Assembly (NCBI GenBank): GCA_000467935.1
Contig: KI259812.1
Coordinates: 49,224-113,223, forward strand
From: Peptostreptococcaceae bacterium oral taxon 113 str. W5053
GTDB taxonomy: Bacteria > Bacillota > Clostridia > Tissierellales > Peptoniphilaceae
Length of the DNA: 64,000 bases
Direction of reading: 5' to 3'
Below the pieces are notes generated by a model. It saw nothing but the letters and a program-made list of their open reading frames with translations. It was not told the DNA's origin and made no database searches. Numbering within the stretch: the stretch's first letter is position 1; each line of letters opens with the position of its first letter. Made by a program: the position numbers and the translations under genes. Shown here one piece after another: positions 9,614 to 19,093 of this stretch.

Positions 9614-10857
9614 TGAATGTGGATGTGGCAATTATCGGCGGCGGCCCGGCAGGGCTTGGCGCCGCTTTGGAAGCAAAAAAAATGACTTCTTCCGTTTTGG
9701 TGATCGAAAGAGACAGAGAGCTTGGGGGAATTTTGAATCAATGCATTCATAACGGTTTCGGCTTGCATGAATTTAAGGAGGAATTGACGGGACCCGAATA
9801 TGCAGGAAGGTTTATTCAACAGGCAAAAGAAGCAAACATTGACTTTATGTTAAACACTATGGTACTTCATGTGGATGAGAAGAAACATATTGTGGCGGTA
9901 AGCGAAGAAGGGGTTCATCATATCCGGGCTAAAGCCGTTGTCTTTGCCATGGGATGCAGAGAGCGTACCGCGGGAGCCATTGCCATGAACGGTTATCGCC
10001 CGGCGGGAGTTATGACGGCGGGCATGGCGCAACGTATGATGAATATGGAAGGTCTTCAGGTAGGCAAGGAAGTGGTGATTTACGGCAGTGGAGACATTGG
10101 ATTGATTATGGCACGTCGGATGACTTTGGAAGGCGCAAAAGTGAAAGCGGTGGTGGAGATTATGCCTTTTTCCAGCGGATTAAATCGAAATATCGCTCAG
10201 TGTTTGGAGGATTATGAGATTCCTTTGCTTTTGCATCATAAGATTGTACGGGTTCACGGCAAAAATCGAGTGGAAGCGGTAGATATTTGTGCGTTAGATG
10301 AACAGGGCAAGGAGATTCCGAAGACGAAAGAAACCGTGTCTTGTGATACTTTACTTTTGTCCATCGGTTTGATTCCGGAAAACGAATTATCCGAACAGGC
10401 AGGAGTAGTCTTGGATAAAATTACCAAGGGAGCTGTGGTCAGCGAAGATATGCAAACGGAAATTTCGGGAATTTTCGCCTGCGGCAATGTGCTTCATGTT
10501 CATGATATTGTAGATTTTGTCACGGCGGAGTCAAGGATTGCAGGAGCAAGTGCCGCCCGATACGCTTTGGGCAATCGGGAAAAAGAAGAATTCTATGCGA
10601 CTCATGCGGGGGAAGGTGTACGTTATGTATTGCCTCAAAAAATTCACAAAGAAGGGAAGCATACGCTAAAACTGTCTTTTCGTACGGACGGGATTTATCA
10701 TCGGGAAAAAGTGATTGTAAAATGTGGGGATAAAATTTTGGCGCGTAAGGCGATGAATGTGATGGTGCCAAGCGAGATGGTGATTATTTCTTTGGATAAG
10801 GAACAAATCGGGAAAATCAATGGGGATGTAAGCGTATATTTGGAGGGAAAGGCATGA
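9613..10857 (+). CDS. NAD/FAD-dependent oxidoreductase, partner of the GlpA-like enzyme
   Basis: 414 residues with two dinucleotide folds: FAD at the N-terminus (AIIGGGPAGLGAALEAKK) and NAD(P) in the middle (VVIYGSGDIGLIMARRM), then the FAD-side motif GIFACGNVLHVHD. The CIHNGFG segment near residue 43 is typical of this subgroup of the pyridine nucleotide-disulfide oxidoreductase superfamily; it lacks a CxxxxC redox disulfide. The likely role is to pass electrons from the GlpA-like flavoprotein to NAD or another carrier. The start overlaps the previous stop by one base and the end overlaps the DUF1667 start by four (ATGA), so translation is coupled. Confidence 0.85.
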   Translation: MNVDVAIIGGGPAGLGAALEAKKMTSSVLVIERDRELGGILNQCIHNGFGLHEFKEELTGPEYAGRFIQQAKEANIDFMLNTMVLHVDEKKHIVAVSEEGVHHIRAKAVVFAMGCRERTAGAIAMNGYRPAGVMTAGMAQRMMNMEGLQVGKEVVIYGSGDIGLIMARRMTLEGAKVKAVVEIMPFSSGLNRNIAQCLEDYEIPLLLHHKIVRVHGKNRVEAVDICALDEQGKEIPKTKETVSCDTLLLSIGLIPENELSEQAGVVLDKITKGAVVSEDMQTEISGIFACGNVLHVHDIVDFVTAESRIAGASAARYALGNREKEEFYATHAGEGVRYVLPQKIHKEGKHTLKLSFRTDGIYHREKVIVKCGDKILARKAMNVMVPSEMVIISLDKEQIGKINGDVSVYLEGKA

Positions 10858-11204
10858 AAAAAGAAATGACATGTATCTCCTGCCCTGTAGGTTGTCGTCT
10901 GACGGCTTACGAAAAGGACGGAAAGATTATTATTGAAGGAAACGCCTGTAAGCGGGGAGAAGTTTACGGAATCAGTGAAATAACCAACCCTTCCCGTATG
11001 GTTTGTTCTACGGTAAAAATTCAAGGAGCTTTTTTGCCTTCTTTGCCGGTCAAAACGGATGAACCGGTTCCAAAAGAAAAAATATTTGAAGTGATGGAGG
11101 AAATTAATAAAATAACAGTACAAGCTCCGGTGCATACGGGACAAATTCTTATTCCCCATGTGGCAGGAACGAAAAGCAATATTGTAGCGACCAGAGAAAT
11201 GTAA
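10854..11204 (+). CDS. DUF1667 domain protein (cysteine-rich, glycerol cluster)
   Basis: 116 residues. The N-terminus has a CxxCPxGC cluster (TCISCPVGCRL, cysteines 7, 10 and 14) and a further cysteine in GNACKRG, then NPSRMVCSTV; this is the DUF1667 pattern. The cysteines are likely to bind an iron-sulfur cluster or metal. In Clostridia and Thermotogae it regularly follows the two flavoproteins seen upstream, so it is probably an electron-transfer subunit of the glycerol-3-phosphate oxidising system. It overlaps the previous gene by four bases and ends the operon. Confidence 0.85.
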   Translation: MKKEMTCISCPVGCRLTAYEKDGKIIIEGNACKRGEVYGISEITNPSRMVCSTVKIQGAFLPSLPVKTDEPVPKEKIFEVMEEINKITVQAPVHTGQILIPHVAGTKSNIVATREM

Positions 11205-11798
11205 GCATGCAGAGCAAAAATCTCCACTTTATTAGCACCGTAAAAGTGTAGCCAAAAGAAATCCTTCTTTAGTAGGTTGCACTTATTTTTATCAGGTAAA
11301 CAGAGCAGAAAAAAATTTAAAAAATGAACCGGGAGAACAAAAAACGGGAGCGATTTCGTCGGCTTTAAATAATGAAAAAATATGTCGAAAAAACGAAAAA
11401 GTTTTACATTTAAATGGGATGTTGAAGAAAATTTTATCTGTATACTGTCGCCTATGGAACTTTAACGGAATGAATGATTACTCGATACTTTCGATAAACT
11501 TACAAAGTACTGTAGGCTGTAAATTTATTGTCAAAAAATTTTTTATGCAAGATACAAGGGAAATAATTGGAAAAAATACATATTATACAAAAAATATGAA
11601 AGGAAAAAGGTTTTCACATATAGATTATTCAAAAAGCAGTCGAGTGTATGTTTATTAAAACTATTGACTATTCTCTGATAAAGTGGTAGATTATTAAAAA
11701 AGTAGCAAGGTAAATTGCTTTTTTGGTAACGTAATGGAATTTTATAAAAACCATGGTTACACCATCAAGAAGGAATAAGAAGAAAAGGAGTGAAGCGT
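11205..11798 (+). other. Intergenic stretch between glycerol and oligopeptide operons
   Basis: A 594-base gap. A 79-codon frame at 11419-11658 shows no family resemblance or ribosome site and is not accepted. A good promoter candidate lies at 11664-11692. A small hairpin (AGCAA-N6-TTGCT, 11704-11719) followed by six T lies between that promoter and oppB and may be a weak attenuator. I see no T-box or riboswitch core. The 11230-11400 part may hold the glycerol operon's terminator but no strong stem was found. Confidence 0.4.
11664..11692 (+). promoter_or_regulatory. Promoter of the oligopeptide transporter operon
   Basis: TTGACT, a 17-base spacer and TAGATT match a sigma-A promoter (5/6 and 5/6 positions). 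It lies about 105 bases before the first permease gene and no other candidate in the gap is as good. Confidence 0.55.
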
Positions 11799-12734
11799 AT
11801 GACTTTGTATATCATACGACGTGTAGCGCTGGCTTTGGTGGTATTGCTTTTTGTATCGATGCTTACGTTTTTTCTGATGAACACGGTACCGGGCAGTCCA
11901 TTTATGAACGAAAAGGCTCAGTCGCCGGAAGTTATTGAGGCATTAAAGGCAAAATTCGGTTTGGATAAACCGAAGCATATTCAATTTATGAATTATATAA
12001 AGAATATGCTTCATTGGGATTTTGGCGTATCTTTAAAAATGCAAAAGAACAGACCCGTAGCGGAGATTATCGGAGAGATGTTTCCAACATCTGCCAAAAT
12101 TGGCGTTATTGCTTTGATTATAGCCGTTGTTATCGGTATTCCTTTAGGTTCTATAGCGGCCTATAATCGGGGGAATAAGTTGGACAGTTTTCTTAGGATT
12201 GTCACCACTTTGGGGATATCCGTTCCCGGCTTTGTAGTCGCTACGGTGCTTCTGGTTATTTTCAGCGTAAAATTAAAATGGTTACCGGCCATTGGATTAA
12301 AAGGTTGGACCAGCTATTTGATGCCGTGTTTTTCTATGGCTTTTTATCCTATGTGTTATATCGGAAGGCTGTCTCGCGCCAGCATGCTTGACGCAATTAA
12401 TCAGGATTATGTGCGTACGGCGGTGGCAAAGGGTGTCGGCTCCAATAAAGTGCTCTTCAAACATGCGCTTCGTAATGCATTTATTCCCGTACTGACTTAT
12501 TTGGGACCTTTAACTGCGGGGATTTTAACGGGCAGCTTAGTTGTAGAATATGTTTTCGGTATCCCGGGGATGGGAAGGTATTTTGTTCAATCTATTTTGA
12601 ATCGTGATTATCCTATTATTATGGCGACAACGATTCTCTATGCATCACTTTTAATTATTATGAATTTAGTGGTGGATATATTATATCGATTTGTCGATCC
12701 CAGAATTGATATTACAAAGGGGGCAGGCGCATGA
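11799..12734 (+). CDS. oppB: Oligopeptide/dipeptide ABC transporter permease (DppB/OppB type)
   Basis: 311 residues starting MTLYIIRRVALALVVLL, the standard start of the DppB/OppB permeases, then TVPGSPF at the first loop. Six membrane segments are visible, and the EAA loop DYVRTAVAKGV with KHALRNAFIPV contacts the ATPases. The final GIPGMGRYFVQSI motif is family-typical. The ATG at 11799 is chosen because AAAAGGAG lies 8 bases upstream; a GTG at 11790 is too close to it. It forms the membrane channel with the next gene, which it overlaps by four bases. The importer brings peptides into the cell at the cost of ATP. Confidence 0.9.
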   Translation: MTLYIIRRVALALVVLLFVSMLTFFLMNTVPGSPFMNEKAQSPEVIEALKAKFGLDKPKHIQFMNYIKNMLHWDFGVSLKMQKNRPVAEIIGEMFPTSAKIGVIALIIAVVIGIPLGSIAAYNRGNKLDSFLRIVTTLGISVPGFVVATVLLVIFSVKLKWLPAIGLKGWTSYLMPCFSMAFYPMCYIGRLSRASMLDAINQDYVRTAVAKGVGSNKVLFKHALRNAFIPVLTYLGPLTAGILTGSLVVEYVFGIPGMGRYFVQSILNRDYPIIMATTILYASLLIIMNLVVDILYRFVDPRIDITKGAGA

Positions 12735-13786
12735 GTTTCTTAGGTATCGAAAAGGAAAATATTTTATCCATGCAGCCGAATCCCAAATATTTTAAAGAAG
12801 TCGGGTTCTCCATTGATTTAAAAGATTTGCAACCGGCGACCGAAGAAGAAAAAGAAGGTTTTATCCAACGCCCGGAGAGTATGGGGTATTGGGCGGATGC
12901 CATGCGCAGGTTTAAAGAAAATAAAGTGGCTATGATATCCCTTTGTTTTTTGTTTATTGTTGTTCTTTTTGCTTTTATCGGACCTTTCTTTGTGCAAGGC
13001 GATTATTCAACGCAATTTAGAGGGATGGAAAATTTAAGCCCTTCAATTCGTTTTCCTTTTGGAACGGATAAACTGGGACGGGATTTAATGGTTCGTGCCA
13101 TGTACGGAACCAGAGTTTCCATTATTGTCGGTGTTTTCGCCAGCTTGATTGTCTTGGTTATCGGAACGGTTTATGGCTCCATTTCCGGTTATCTTGGAGG
13201 AAATGTGGACAATGTGATGATGAGATTCTTGGACTTAATTTACTCCGTACCGGATGTACTGGTTGTTATTCTCTTGGGAATTGTGATAAAAACGCCTTTA
13301 AAGGATTGGGTAAACAGCAGTCAATCCGAGTTTGCTCGAAATTTACAGATTTTAGGTCCCGGATTGATTTCCATTTTTATTGCATTCGGTCTTTTGTATT
13401 GGGTCGGCATGGCTCGGATTATCCGGGGGCAGGTTTTAACATTAAAACAAAATGAATATATTACAGCGGTTGTTGCCTTGGGAGGCAGCAAAAAAAGAAT
13501 TATTCGCAAGCATTTATATCCCAATTGCATTGGACAAATTATCGTTATGACAGCGATGCAAATCCCATCTGCAATTTTTCTTGAAAGCTTCTTATCCTTT
13601 CTTGGTATCGGAGTTGAGGCGCCGATGACCAGTCTCGGCGCCATGGCTTCCGATGCGTTGGGCGGAATTTATTCCTATCCTTATCGATTGATTATTCCGT
13701 CCATCTTACTAAGTTTGATTATTTTAAGTTTGAATTTAATTGGCGACGGTCTTCGCGATGCCTTAGATCCGAGATTGAAAAAGTAG
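12731..13786 (+). CDS. oppC: Oligopeptide/dipeptide ABC transporter permease (DppC/OppC type)
   Basis: 351 residues. The long cytoplasmic N-terminus (about 60 residues) is followed by the first helix after RRFKENKVAMISL, which is the conserved OppC_N entry. FGTDKLGRDLMVRAMYGTR and the EAA loop AVVALGGSKKRIIRKHLYPN are signatures of the DppC side of the pair, and it ends LRDALDPRLKK as is usual. Six membrane helices are expected. Its ATG overlaps the preceding stop by four bases and the ATPase gene starts 13 bases downstream, so all five transporter genes form one operon. Confidence 0.9.
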   Translation: MSFLGIEKENILSMQPNPKYFKEVGFSIDLKDLQPATEEEKEGFIQRPESMGYWADAMRRFKENKVAMISLCFLFIVVLFAFIGPFFVQGDYSTQFRGMENLSPSIRFPFGTDKLGRDLMVRAMYGTRVSIIVGVFASLIVLVIGTVYGSISGYLGGNVDNVMMRFLDLIYSVPDVLVVILLGIVIKTPLKDWVNSSQSEFARNLQILGPGLISIFIAFGLLYWVGMARIIRGQVLTLKQNEYITAVVALGGSKKRIIRKHLYPNCIGQIIVMTAMQIPSAIFLESFLSFLGIGVEAPMTSLGAMASDALGGIYSYPYRLIIPSILLSLIILSLNLIGDGLRDALDPRLKK

Positions 13787-13799
13787 GAGGTGGCTTAAA

Positions 13800-14807
13800 A
13801 TGACAGAAGAAAAAGCCCTCTTGCAGGTTAAAGATTTGAAAGTTTCGTTTTTTACCCCGGCAGGAGAAGTTAAAGCGGTCGGTGGAATCAATTATGATTT
13901 AGGCTACAATGAAGTGATGGGCATTGTCGGAGAATCCGGTTCAGGGAAAAGCGTGGAAGCGTATTCCATTATGGGACTTTTGGCATCCCCGGGAAAGGTG
14001 ATGGGGGGAGAAATCCTCTTTGAAGGGGATGATGTTCTCAAATACGATAAGAAACAAATGGAAGATTTTCGCGGCAATAAAGTCGGTATGATTTTTCAAA
14101 ATCCTATGACTTGTTTAAATCCGGTATATACCATCGGGAATCAATTGATGGAAGCGATTTTGTGTCACAAGAAGATTTCCAAGGAAGAAGCTTATAAAAA
14201 GGCGGTTTCCATGTTGGAATTGGTCGGTATATCCAATCCGGAAAAACGAATGAGGCAATATCCTCATGAATTATCCGGCGGGATGCGCCAAAGGGTTATG
14301 ATCGGTATGGGTTTAATCTGTGAACCGAAGCTCTTAATTGCCGATGAACCGACGACGGCGCTGGATGTAACCATTCAAGCACAGATTCTGGAGCTGATGA
14401 AGGATATTCAGGAAAAAACAAAGATGAGTATTATCTTTATCACCCACAATTTAGGGGTGGTTGCAAAGATATGTGACCGAGTCAGTGTAATGTATGCGGG
14501 AAAAATCGTGGAGCAGGGAACGGTGGATGATATTTTCTACAATCCGTCTCATCCGTACACGATGGGATTAATGCGTTCTATGCCTCGTATTGATGCCGAA
14601 GAACACGAAGCTTTAATTTCTATTGAAGGAACTCCGGTAGATATGCTTAATCCTCCGGAAGGATGCGGATTTGGAACACGCTGTGAGTATTGTATGAAGC
14701 TTTGTTTAAAAGCACAACCCCCGGTGGTGGATCTTGGCAACGGACATTTTTCCAAGTGCTGGCTTCTCACCTTGAAAGAAAAAGGAGGGGAGACGGATGG
14801 AGAATAA
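13800..14807 (+). CDS. oppD: Oligopeptide ABC transporter ATP-binding protein (OppD/DppD type)
   Basis: 335 residues. Walker A is GESGSGKSV (about residues 43-51), the signature is LSGGMRQRV and Walker [13 protein letters not shown], followed by the switch histidine in FITHN. The C-terminal oligopeptide-transporter extension carries cysteines in [11 protein letters not shown] and KCW, the region that in this family can bind a [4Fe-4S] cluster. It hydrolyses ATP on the cytoplasmic face to drive peptide import, as a heterodimer with the next gene's product. GGAGG lies 8 bases before the ATG. It overlaps the next gene by 11 bases. Confidence 0.9.
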   Translation: MTEEKALLQVKDLKVSFFTPAGEVKAVGGINYDLGYNEVMGIVGESGSGKSVEAYSIMGLLASPGKVMGGEILFEGDDVLKYDKKQMEDFRGNKVGMIFQNPMTCLNPVYTIGNQLMEAILCHKKISKEEAYKKAVSMLELVGISNPEKRMRQYPHELSGGMRQRVMIGMGLICEPKLLIADEPTTALDVTIQAQILELMKDIQEKTKMSIIFITHNLGVVAKICDRVSVMYAGKIVEQGTVDDIFYNPSHPYTMGLMRSMPRIDAEEHEALISIEGTPVDMLNPPEGCGFGTRCEYCMKLCLKAQPPVVDLGNGHFSKCWLLTLKEKGGETDGE

Positions 14808-15777
14808 GGTTTTATTGAAGATAGAAAATTTAAGAAAGTTTTTTGCAATTAAATCCGGATTTCGAAAAAAATATGTGCAAGCGGTAGATGACGTCAGTTT
14901 TGAAATCCGTAAAGGGGAAACTTTAGGTTTGGTAGGAGAGTCCGGTTGCGGGAAGACTACTTTGGGGCGTACTGTCTTAAGACTTCATGAGCCCACTGCC
15001 GGACGGATTATCTATGACGGGGAAGTCATCTTCGACGGAAAGAATGTAAAACAAAATAAAAACATGAAGGATTACAGACATAAGATGCAAATTATCTTCC
15101 AAGATCCTTCCGCTTCTTTGGATCCGCGTATGACTGTTGGAGAAATCGTGGCGGAGGCGCTGGATATTCACAATCTGTATCCGGATAAAGGAAAACGAAA
15201 AAATCGGGTAGCTGAGCTGTTGGATATGGTAGGATTAAACCGAGAACATGCAAATCGTTATCCTCACGAGTTTTCCGGAGGACAACAACAACGTATCGGA
15301 ATTGCCAGAGCATTGGCGGTAGAGCCTGAATTTATCGTCTGTGACGAACCGATTTCCGCATTGGATGTGTCTATTCAGGCGCAAATCGTCAATATGTTGG
15401 AAGAAATGCAAAATCGTTTGGGTTTAACCTATTTGTTTATTGCTCACGACTTGTCGGTGGTGCGTCATATTTCTAGCCGTATCGGCGTGATGTATTTGGG
15501 AAATATGGTAGAATTGGTCGATGCAAAGGAGCTTTATAAAAATCCGCTGCATCCGTATACAAAGACACTTTTGTCCGCTGTACCCATTCCGGATCCGGAA
15601 GTCAATCGCAATAGTCAGCGTATTATGTTGGAAGGAGAAATTCCAAGTGCCATCAATCCGCCAAGCGGATGTCGTTTTCACACCCGATGCCCTGTCGCAA
15701 CGGAAAACTGCAAAACGCAAGTGCCGGAATTTCGAGAAATTGAGCAGGGTCATTTTGTGGCCTGCCATTTGGTATAG
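14797..15777 (+). CDS. oppF: Oligopeptide ABC transporter ATP-binding protein (OppF/DppF type)
   Basis: 326 residues with Walker [10 protein letters not shown], signature [15 protein letters not shown], Walker [15 protein letters not shown] and switch histidine in [10 protein letters not shown]. The C-terminal extension contains GCRFHTRCP and a further pair of cysteines, as in OppF. It pairs with the OppD-type subunit. The start lies inside the end of the previous gene, with AAAGGAGGGG just upstream, indicating translational coupling. The substrate-binding lipoprotein gene follows after 66 bases. Confidence 0.9.
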   Translation: MENKVLLKIENLRKFFAIKSGFRKKYVQAVDDVSFEIRKGETLGLVGESGCGKTTLGRTVLRLHEPTAGRIIYDGEVIFDGKNVKQNKNMKDYRHKMQIIFQDPSASLDPRMTVGEIVAEALDIHNLYPDKGKRKNRVAELLDMVGLNREHANRYPHEFSGGQQQRIGIARALAVEPEFIVCDEPISALDVSIQAQIVNMLEEMQNRLGLTYLFIAHDLSVVRHISSRIGVMYLGNMVELVDAKELYKNPLHPYTKTLLSAVPIPDPEVNRNSQRIMLEGEIPSAINPPSGCRFHTRCPVATENCKTQVPEFREIEQGHFVACHLV

Positions 15778-15843
15778 AGTTTGATCCTTCGGGAATAAAC
15801 TATATAAGAACATAAAGAAAAAATGTTAGGAGGATTTAAAAGA

Positions 15844-17583
15844 ATGAAAAGAAAAATTTGGCTGGTATTGGCACTTGTCATGGTACTTAGTGCTCTTGTA
15901 GGCTGTGGCGGAAAACCTGCTCCTGCACCGAGCGGAGATGCAACTTCCGACCAAGGCAAAGCCCCGGCTCCTGCTCCGGCAAATGAAGAAGCGGGAAAAA
16001 CGGACGGTGTATTGGATGTAGTTCACGCTTCCGAGCCGGACTCCATCGATCCCGCATTGAACACGTCTGTCGATGGAGCAATTATGCTTCAACATGCTTT
16101 TGAAGGGCTTGTAAAGTGGGTTGATGACGGCAACGGAACAGCAAAATTAGCTCCGGGTATGGCTGAAAGCTGGGATGTATCCGAAGACGGATTGGAATGG
16201 ACTTTCCATTTGCGTGATGGAATCAAATGGAGTGACGGAAAACCGGTAACGGCTGCGGACTTTAAATTTTCTTGGGATCGTTTGGTAGATATTAAAACTG
16301 CGGCTGACTATGAATATATGCTGGACATGGTTAAAGGTTACAACGAAATCAGAGAAGAAGACGAAAAAGTCGGTAAAAAGGAATTGAAAGATGAAGAAAG
16401 AACTGCTAAATTGGCGATTGAAGCGGTCGATGAAAAAACCTTTAAGGTTACTTTGAATAACAGATGTCCATATTTTGAAGAAATCTGTGCATTTCCTGCA
16501 ACTTTTCCTATTCGTGAGGATATGGTGAAGAATGAAAAATGGACATTCGATCCGGCAACGTATATTTCCAACGGACCCTTTAAAATGAAAAGCTGGGAAC
16601 ATAATTCCAAGATTACTTTTGTAAAGAATCCGGAATATTATGGCGCAGCAGATATTACGGCGGAAACAATCGTATTTCATTTGATGGATGATGCCAATGC
16701 GATGTTGGCAGGTTATCGTTCCGGCGAATTGGATATGATTACTGAAGTGCCGCAGGACGAAATCCCCGGACTTTTAAGCTCCGGCGAATTGAAGACCAAA
16801 CCTTATGTCGGAACTTATTTTGTATGCTTTAATACACAAAAAGCACCTTTTGACGATCCGAAAGTAAGAGAAGCATTCTCTTTGGCTATTGACCGTAATT
16901 TTATCGTCAGTCAAGTTACCGGACGAGGAGAGGTTCCGGCAGCCGGATTTGTACCGGCAGGGGTATATGATGCAAAAGGCTCGGCAGGTGATGACTTCCG
17001 TACCGTTGGCGGTGGATTTTACAGCATAAACGATGCGGATTACAAAGCAAATTGTGACAAAGCTCGTGAACTTTTGAAAGAAGCGGGCTATGAAGATGGC
17101 AAAGGTTTCCCGGTGGTAGAATATTTGTATAATACCAATGACAATCACAGAGCGATCGGAGAAGCTTTACAGAATATGTGGCAAACGGAGCTTGGTGTAA
17201 CTGTGAATCTTCAAAATCAAGACTGGGCAGTATTCCTCCAAGAACGTAAAAACGGAAACTTCTCTATTGCACGCCATGGTTGGATTGCAGACTATAACGA
17301 TCCGATGACCTTCATCGATATGTGGATGACCGGCGGCGGAAATAACGATGCTCAATATAAAAATCCGGAATTTGATAATTTGTTGAAAGACGCAAAGAAA
17401 GAAGCGGATCCCGAAAAACGTATGGAACTGTTGCACAAGGCAGAAAATTTGGCCATTAAAGAAGATAAAATTGTTGCACCGCTTTATTTCTATGTCAACC
17501 CATATATGATAAAACCCAATGTAGAAGGAGTGTACTATACACCTCTTGGATATTTCTTCTATGGATATACAAAAGGTTTCTAA
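15844..17583 (+). CDS. oppA: Oligopeptide ABC transporter substrate-binding lipoprotein
   Basis: 579 residues from the ATG at 15844, which follows TTAGGAGGATTTAAAAGA. A lysine/arginine start and hydrophobic stretch lead to a lipobox, SALVGC (cysteine about residue 21), then a flexible Ala-Pro linker of about 30 residues. The mature part is an SBP_bac_5 domain: ASEPDSIDPALN, GLEWTFHLRDGIKWSDGKPVTAADF (typical), and SNGPFKMKSW. It is anchored to the outer face of the membrane and hands peptides to the permease. The start chosen matters: a frame extending to 15823 would include the ribosome site. A strong terminator follows the gene. Confidence 0.92.
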   Translation: MKRKIWLVLALVMVLSALVGCGGKPAPAPSGDATSDQGKAPAPAPANEEAGKTDGVLDVVHASEPDSIDPALNTSVDGAIMLQHAFEGLVKWVDDGNGTAKLAPGMAESWDVSEDGLEWTFHLRDGIKWSDGKPVTAADFKFSWDRLVDIKTAADYEYMLDMVKGYNEIREEDEKVGKKELKDEERTAKLAIEAVDEKTFKVTLNNRCPYFEEICAFPATFPIREDMVKNEKWTFDPATYISNGPFKMKSWEHNSKITFVKNPEYYGAADITAETIVFHLMDDANAMLAGYRSGELDMITEVPQDEIPGLLSSGELKTKPYVGTYFVCFNTQKAPFDDPKVREAFSLAIDRNFIVSQVTGRGEVPAAGFVPAGVYDAKGSAGDDFRTVGGGFYSINDADYKANCDKARELLKEAGYEDGKGFPVVEYLYNTNDNHRAIGEALQNMWQTELGVTVNLQNQDWAVFLQERKNGNFSIARHGWIADYNDPMTFIDMWMTGGGNNDAQYKNPEFDNLLKDAKKEADPEKRMELLHKAENLAIKEDKIVAPLYFYVNPYMIKPNVEGVYYTPLGYFFYGYTKGF

Positions 17584-17604
17584 TCGGAATGATTCAAAGA
17601 AAAA

Positions 17605-17633
17605 ATTCGAGTCCATTGGACTCGGATTTTTTT
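17605..17633 (+). terminator. Intrinsic terminator of the oligopeptide transporter operon
   Basis: CGAGTCCA and TGGACTCG (17608-17624) form a strong stem followed by GGATTTTTTT. It begins 21 bases after the oppA stop. Confidence 0.85.
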
Positions 17634-17725
17634 CTTTGAATAAATCTTTGAATAAAGAAAAAAATAACGAATATTTTGCAAATTGTCCTATAGGCTATGC
17701 TATACTATGAGCGGAGGGATATGTG

Positions 17726-18448
17726 ATGTTTGAGGGAAAGTTTGTTTCTCTGATTGTGACGGCTGCGGGAAGCGGCAGCCGCATGGCGGGACATGAAAAT
17801 AAATTATGGATTTCTATCGGGGGAAAAAGTGTTTTGGAAAGAACATTGGATAATCTTCTTTTCGCCGATATTTTTGATGAAATGATTTTGGTGATTAGTA
17901 AAAGTTTATTGGGAAAGATTCAAGCGAATTTGCTTCCTCGAATACAAGAAAGGCTTCCGGTGAAACTGGTTTTTGGGGGAAAGGAAAGACAGGATTCCAT
18001 TGCCAACGGTTTGAACGTTTTGTCGAAAGAATCCGATTATGTTTTAACCCACGACGGAGCCAGACCTTTTGTGACGAAAAGGATTGTTATGGATGTCTTG
18101 TCGGCACTTAGAACCTATTCCGTTGCCGTGCCCGGTGTAGCTTGTAAAGATACGATTAAGGTGGCATGGGAAAATATGGAAGTTGTGGCTACTCCGAGAA
18201 GAGAGTTTCTTTATCAAATTCAAACACCTCAAGCTTTTCATAAACAGACACTGTTAAAGGCTTATGAGAAAACGAAGCAAGAACAGCTTTACGGAACGGA
18301 TGATGCTTCTTTAGCGGAAAAAATTGGAGAAAAGATTAAAATTGTTCCGGGGTCATATAACAATATTAAAATCACAACTTTGGAAGATATTTTATTAGGG
18401 GAATTAATTGTGAAGGAGGAAAAAGGTGCGAATCGGAAGCGGTTTTGA
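17726..18448 (+). CDS. ispD: 2-C-methyl-D-erythritol 4-phosphate cytidylyltransferase
   Basis: 240 residues. Converts MEP and CTP to CDP-ME, the third step of the MEP isoprenoid pathway. Visible motifs: the CTP-binding loop [12 protein letters not shown] near residue 12, [24 protein letters not shown] (metal and substrate contacts) and YQIQTPQAF, then TDDASLAE. The ATG at 17726 is 7 bases after GGAGGG; a GTG just before it (17723) is too close. The last 23 bases overlap ispF, with which it forms an operon. Its presence shows that this organism uses the MEP pathway, which bears on the HMG-CoA reductase near 59 kb. Confidence 0.93.
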   Translation: MFEGKFVSLIVTAAGSGSRMAGHENKLWISIGGKSVLERTLDNLLFADIFDEMILVISKSLLGKIQANLLPRIQERLPVKLVFGGKERQDSIANGLNVLSKESDYVLTHDGARPFVTKRIVMDVLSALRTYSVAVPGVACKDTIKVAWENMEVVATPRREFLYQIQTPQAFHKQTLLKAYEKTKQEQLYGTDDASLAEKIGEKIKIVPGSYNNIKITTLEDILLGELIVKEEKGANRKRF

Positions 18449-18899
18449 TGTTCATCGTTTGGTAGAAGGAAGAAAACTGATTTTAGGGGGTGTGGAAATT
18501 CCCTATGAAAAAGGGCTGTTGGGTCATAGTGATGCGGATGTGTTGGTTCATGCGGTTATGGATGCTATTTTAGGAGCGTTGGGGAAAAGAGATATTGGCG
18601 TTCATTTTCCCGATACGGATGCTCAATATAAAGATATTTCTTCATTGGTTTTACTGACAAAAGTAGTGGATTTAATGAAACAACAGGGCTATAGGATAGG
18701 GAATTTGGATGTGACTGTCATGGCACAGAAACCGAAATTAAAAGATTATATTCCAAGGATGTTAAAAAACTTGGCCGATGTTCTGGAGTGTGAAATTTCT
18801 AAACTCAATATCAAAGCGACCACTACGGAAGGCTTAGGCTTTGAAGGAAAAGGCGAAGGCATCAGCGCCGGCTGCGTATGTCTTATCGAAAAACTTTGA
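18426..18899 (+). CDS. ispF: 2-C-methyl-D-erythritol 2,4-cyclodiphosphate synthase
   Basis: 157 residues, the full length of the family. [11 protein letters not shown] at the start holds the zinc-binding Asp and His, [19 protein letters not shown] the third zinc ligand, and VHFPDTD and [15 protein letters not shown] close the active site of the trimer. It cyclises CDP-ME 2-phosphate to MEcPP, releasing CMP. The start is GTG, preceded by GAAGGAGGAAAAAG inside ispD. The metK promoter's -35 overlaps its stop codon. Confidence 0.93.
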   Translation: MRIGSGFDVHRLVEGRKLILGGVEIPYEKGLLGHSDADVLVHAVMDAILGALGKRDIGVHFPDTDAQYKDISSLVLLTKVVDLMKQQGYRIGNLDVTVMAQKPKLKDYIPRMLKNLADVLECEISKLNIKATTTEGLGFEGKGEGISAGCVCLIEKL

Positions 18900-18924
18900 C
18901 AAAGAAAAGAACAAGTGATACAAT
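18896..18924 (+). promoter_or_regulatory. Consensus sigma-A promoter of the SAM riboswitch-metK unit
   Basis: TTGACA, 17-base spacer, TACAAT: -35 perfect and -10 five of six. The -35 overlaps the ispF stop codon. Transcription should start near 18931, exactly at the 5' edge of the riboswitch. Confidence 0.8.
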
Positions 18925-18930
18925 AAAAAT

Positions 18931-19068
18931 ACTTATTAAGAGAGGTGGAGGGAATAGGTCCGATGAAGCCCGGCAACCGATTGGATTCGGTGCTACATCC
19001 TACAGGAAAGTCCTGAAAGATAAGTGTTAAGTGTATTGCTTAACCTCGCATTCGGGCGAGGTTTTTTT
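18931..19068 (+). promoter_or_regulatory. SAM-I riboswitch (S-box) with terminator, controlling metK
   Basis: ACTTAT (18931) pairs with ATAAGT (19020) as P1. Between them is the S-box core AGAGGTGGAGGGA, then GATGAAGCCCGGCAACC, and later GGAAAGTCCTGAAAGATAAG, all near-invariant in SAM-I aptamers. Downstream GTTAAG/CTTAAC can form an alternative helix, and CCTCGC-ATTCGG-GCGAGG followed by seven T (19044-19068) is the terminator. The family binds S-adenosylmethionine and stops transcription when it is abundant, here ahead of the SAM synthetase gene. Confidence 0.93.
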
Positions 19069-19093
19069 ATTGACAGAAAGGATATAGAGAAAA

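Noticed and set aside
11419..11658. 79-codon open frame in the gap before oppB
   Set aside because: No ribosome site, odd composition and no family resemblance; likely chance in AT-rich DNA.
11205..11798. T-box or other riboswitch in the oligopeptide operon leader
   Set aside because: No T-box consensus (TGGNACCGCG) and no known aptamer core were found, only a small hairpin.
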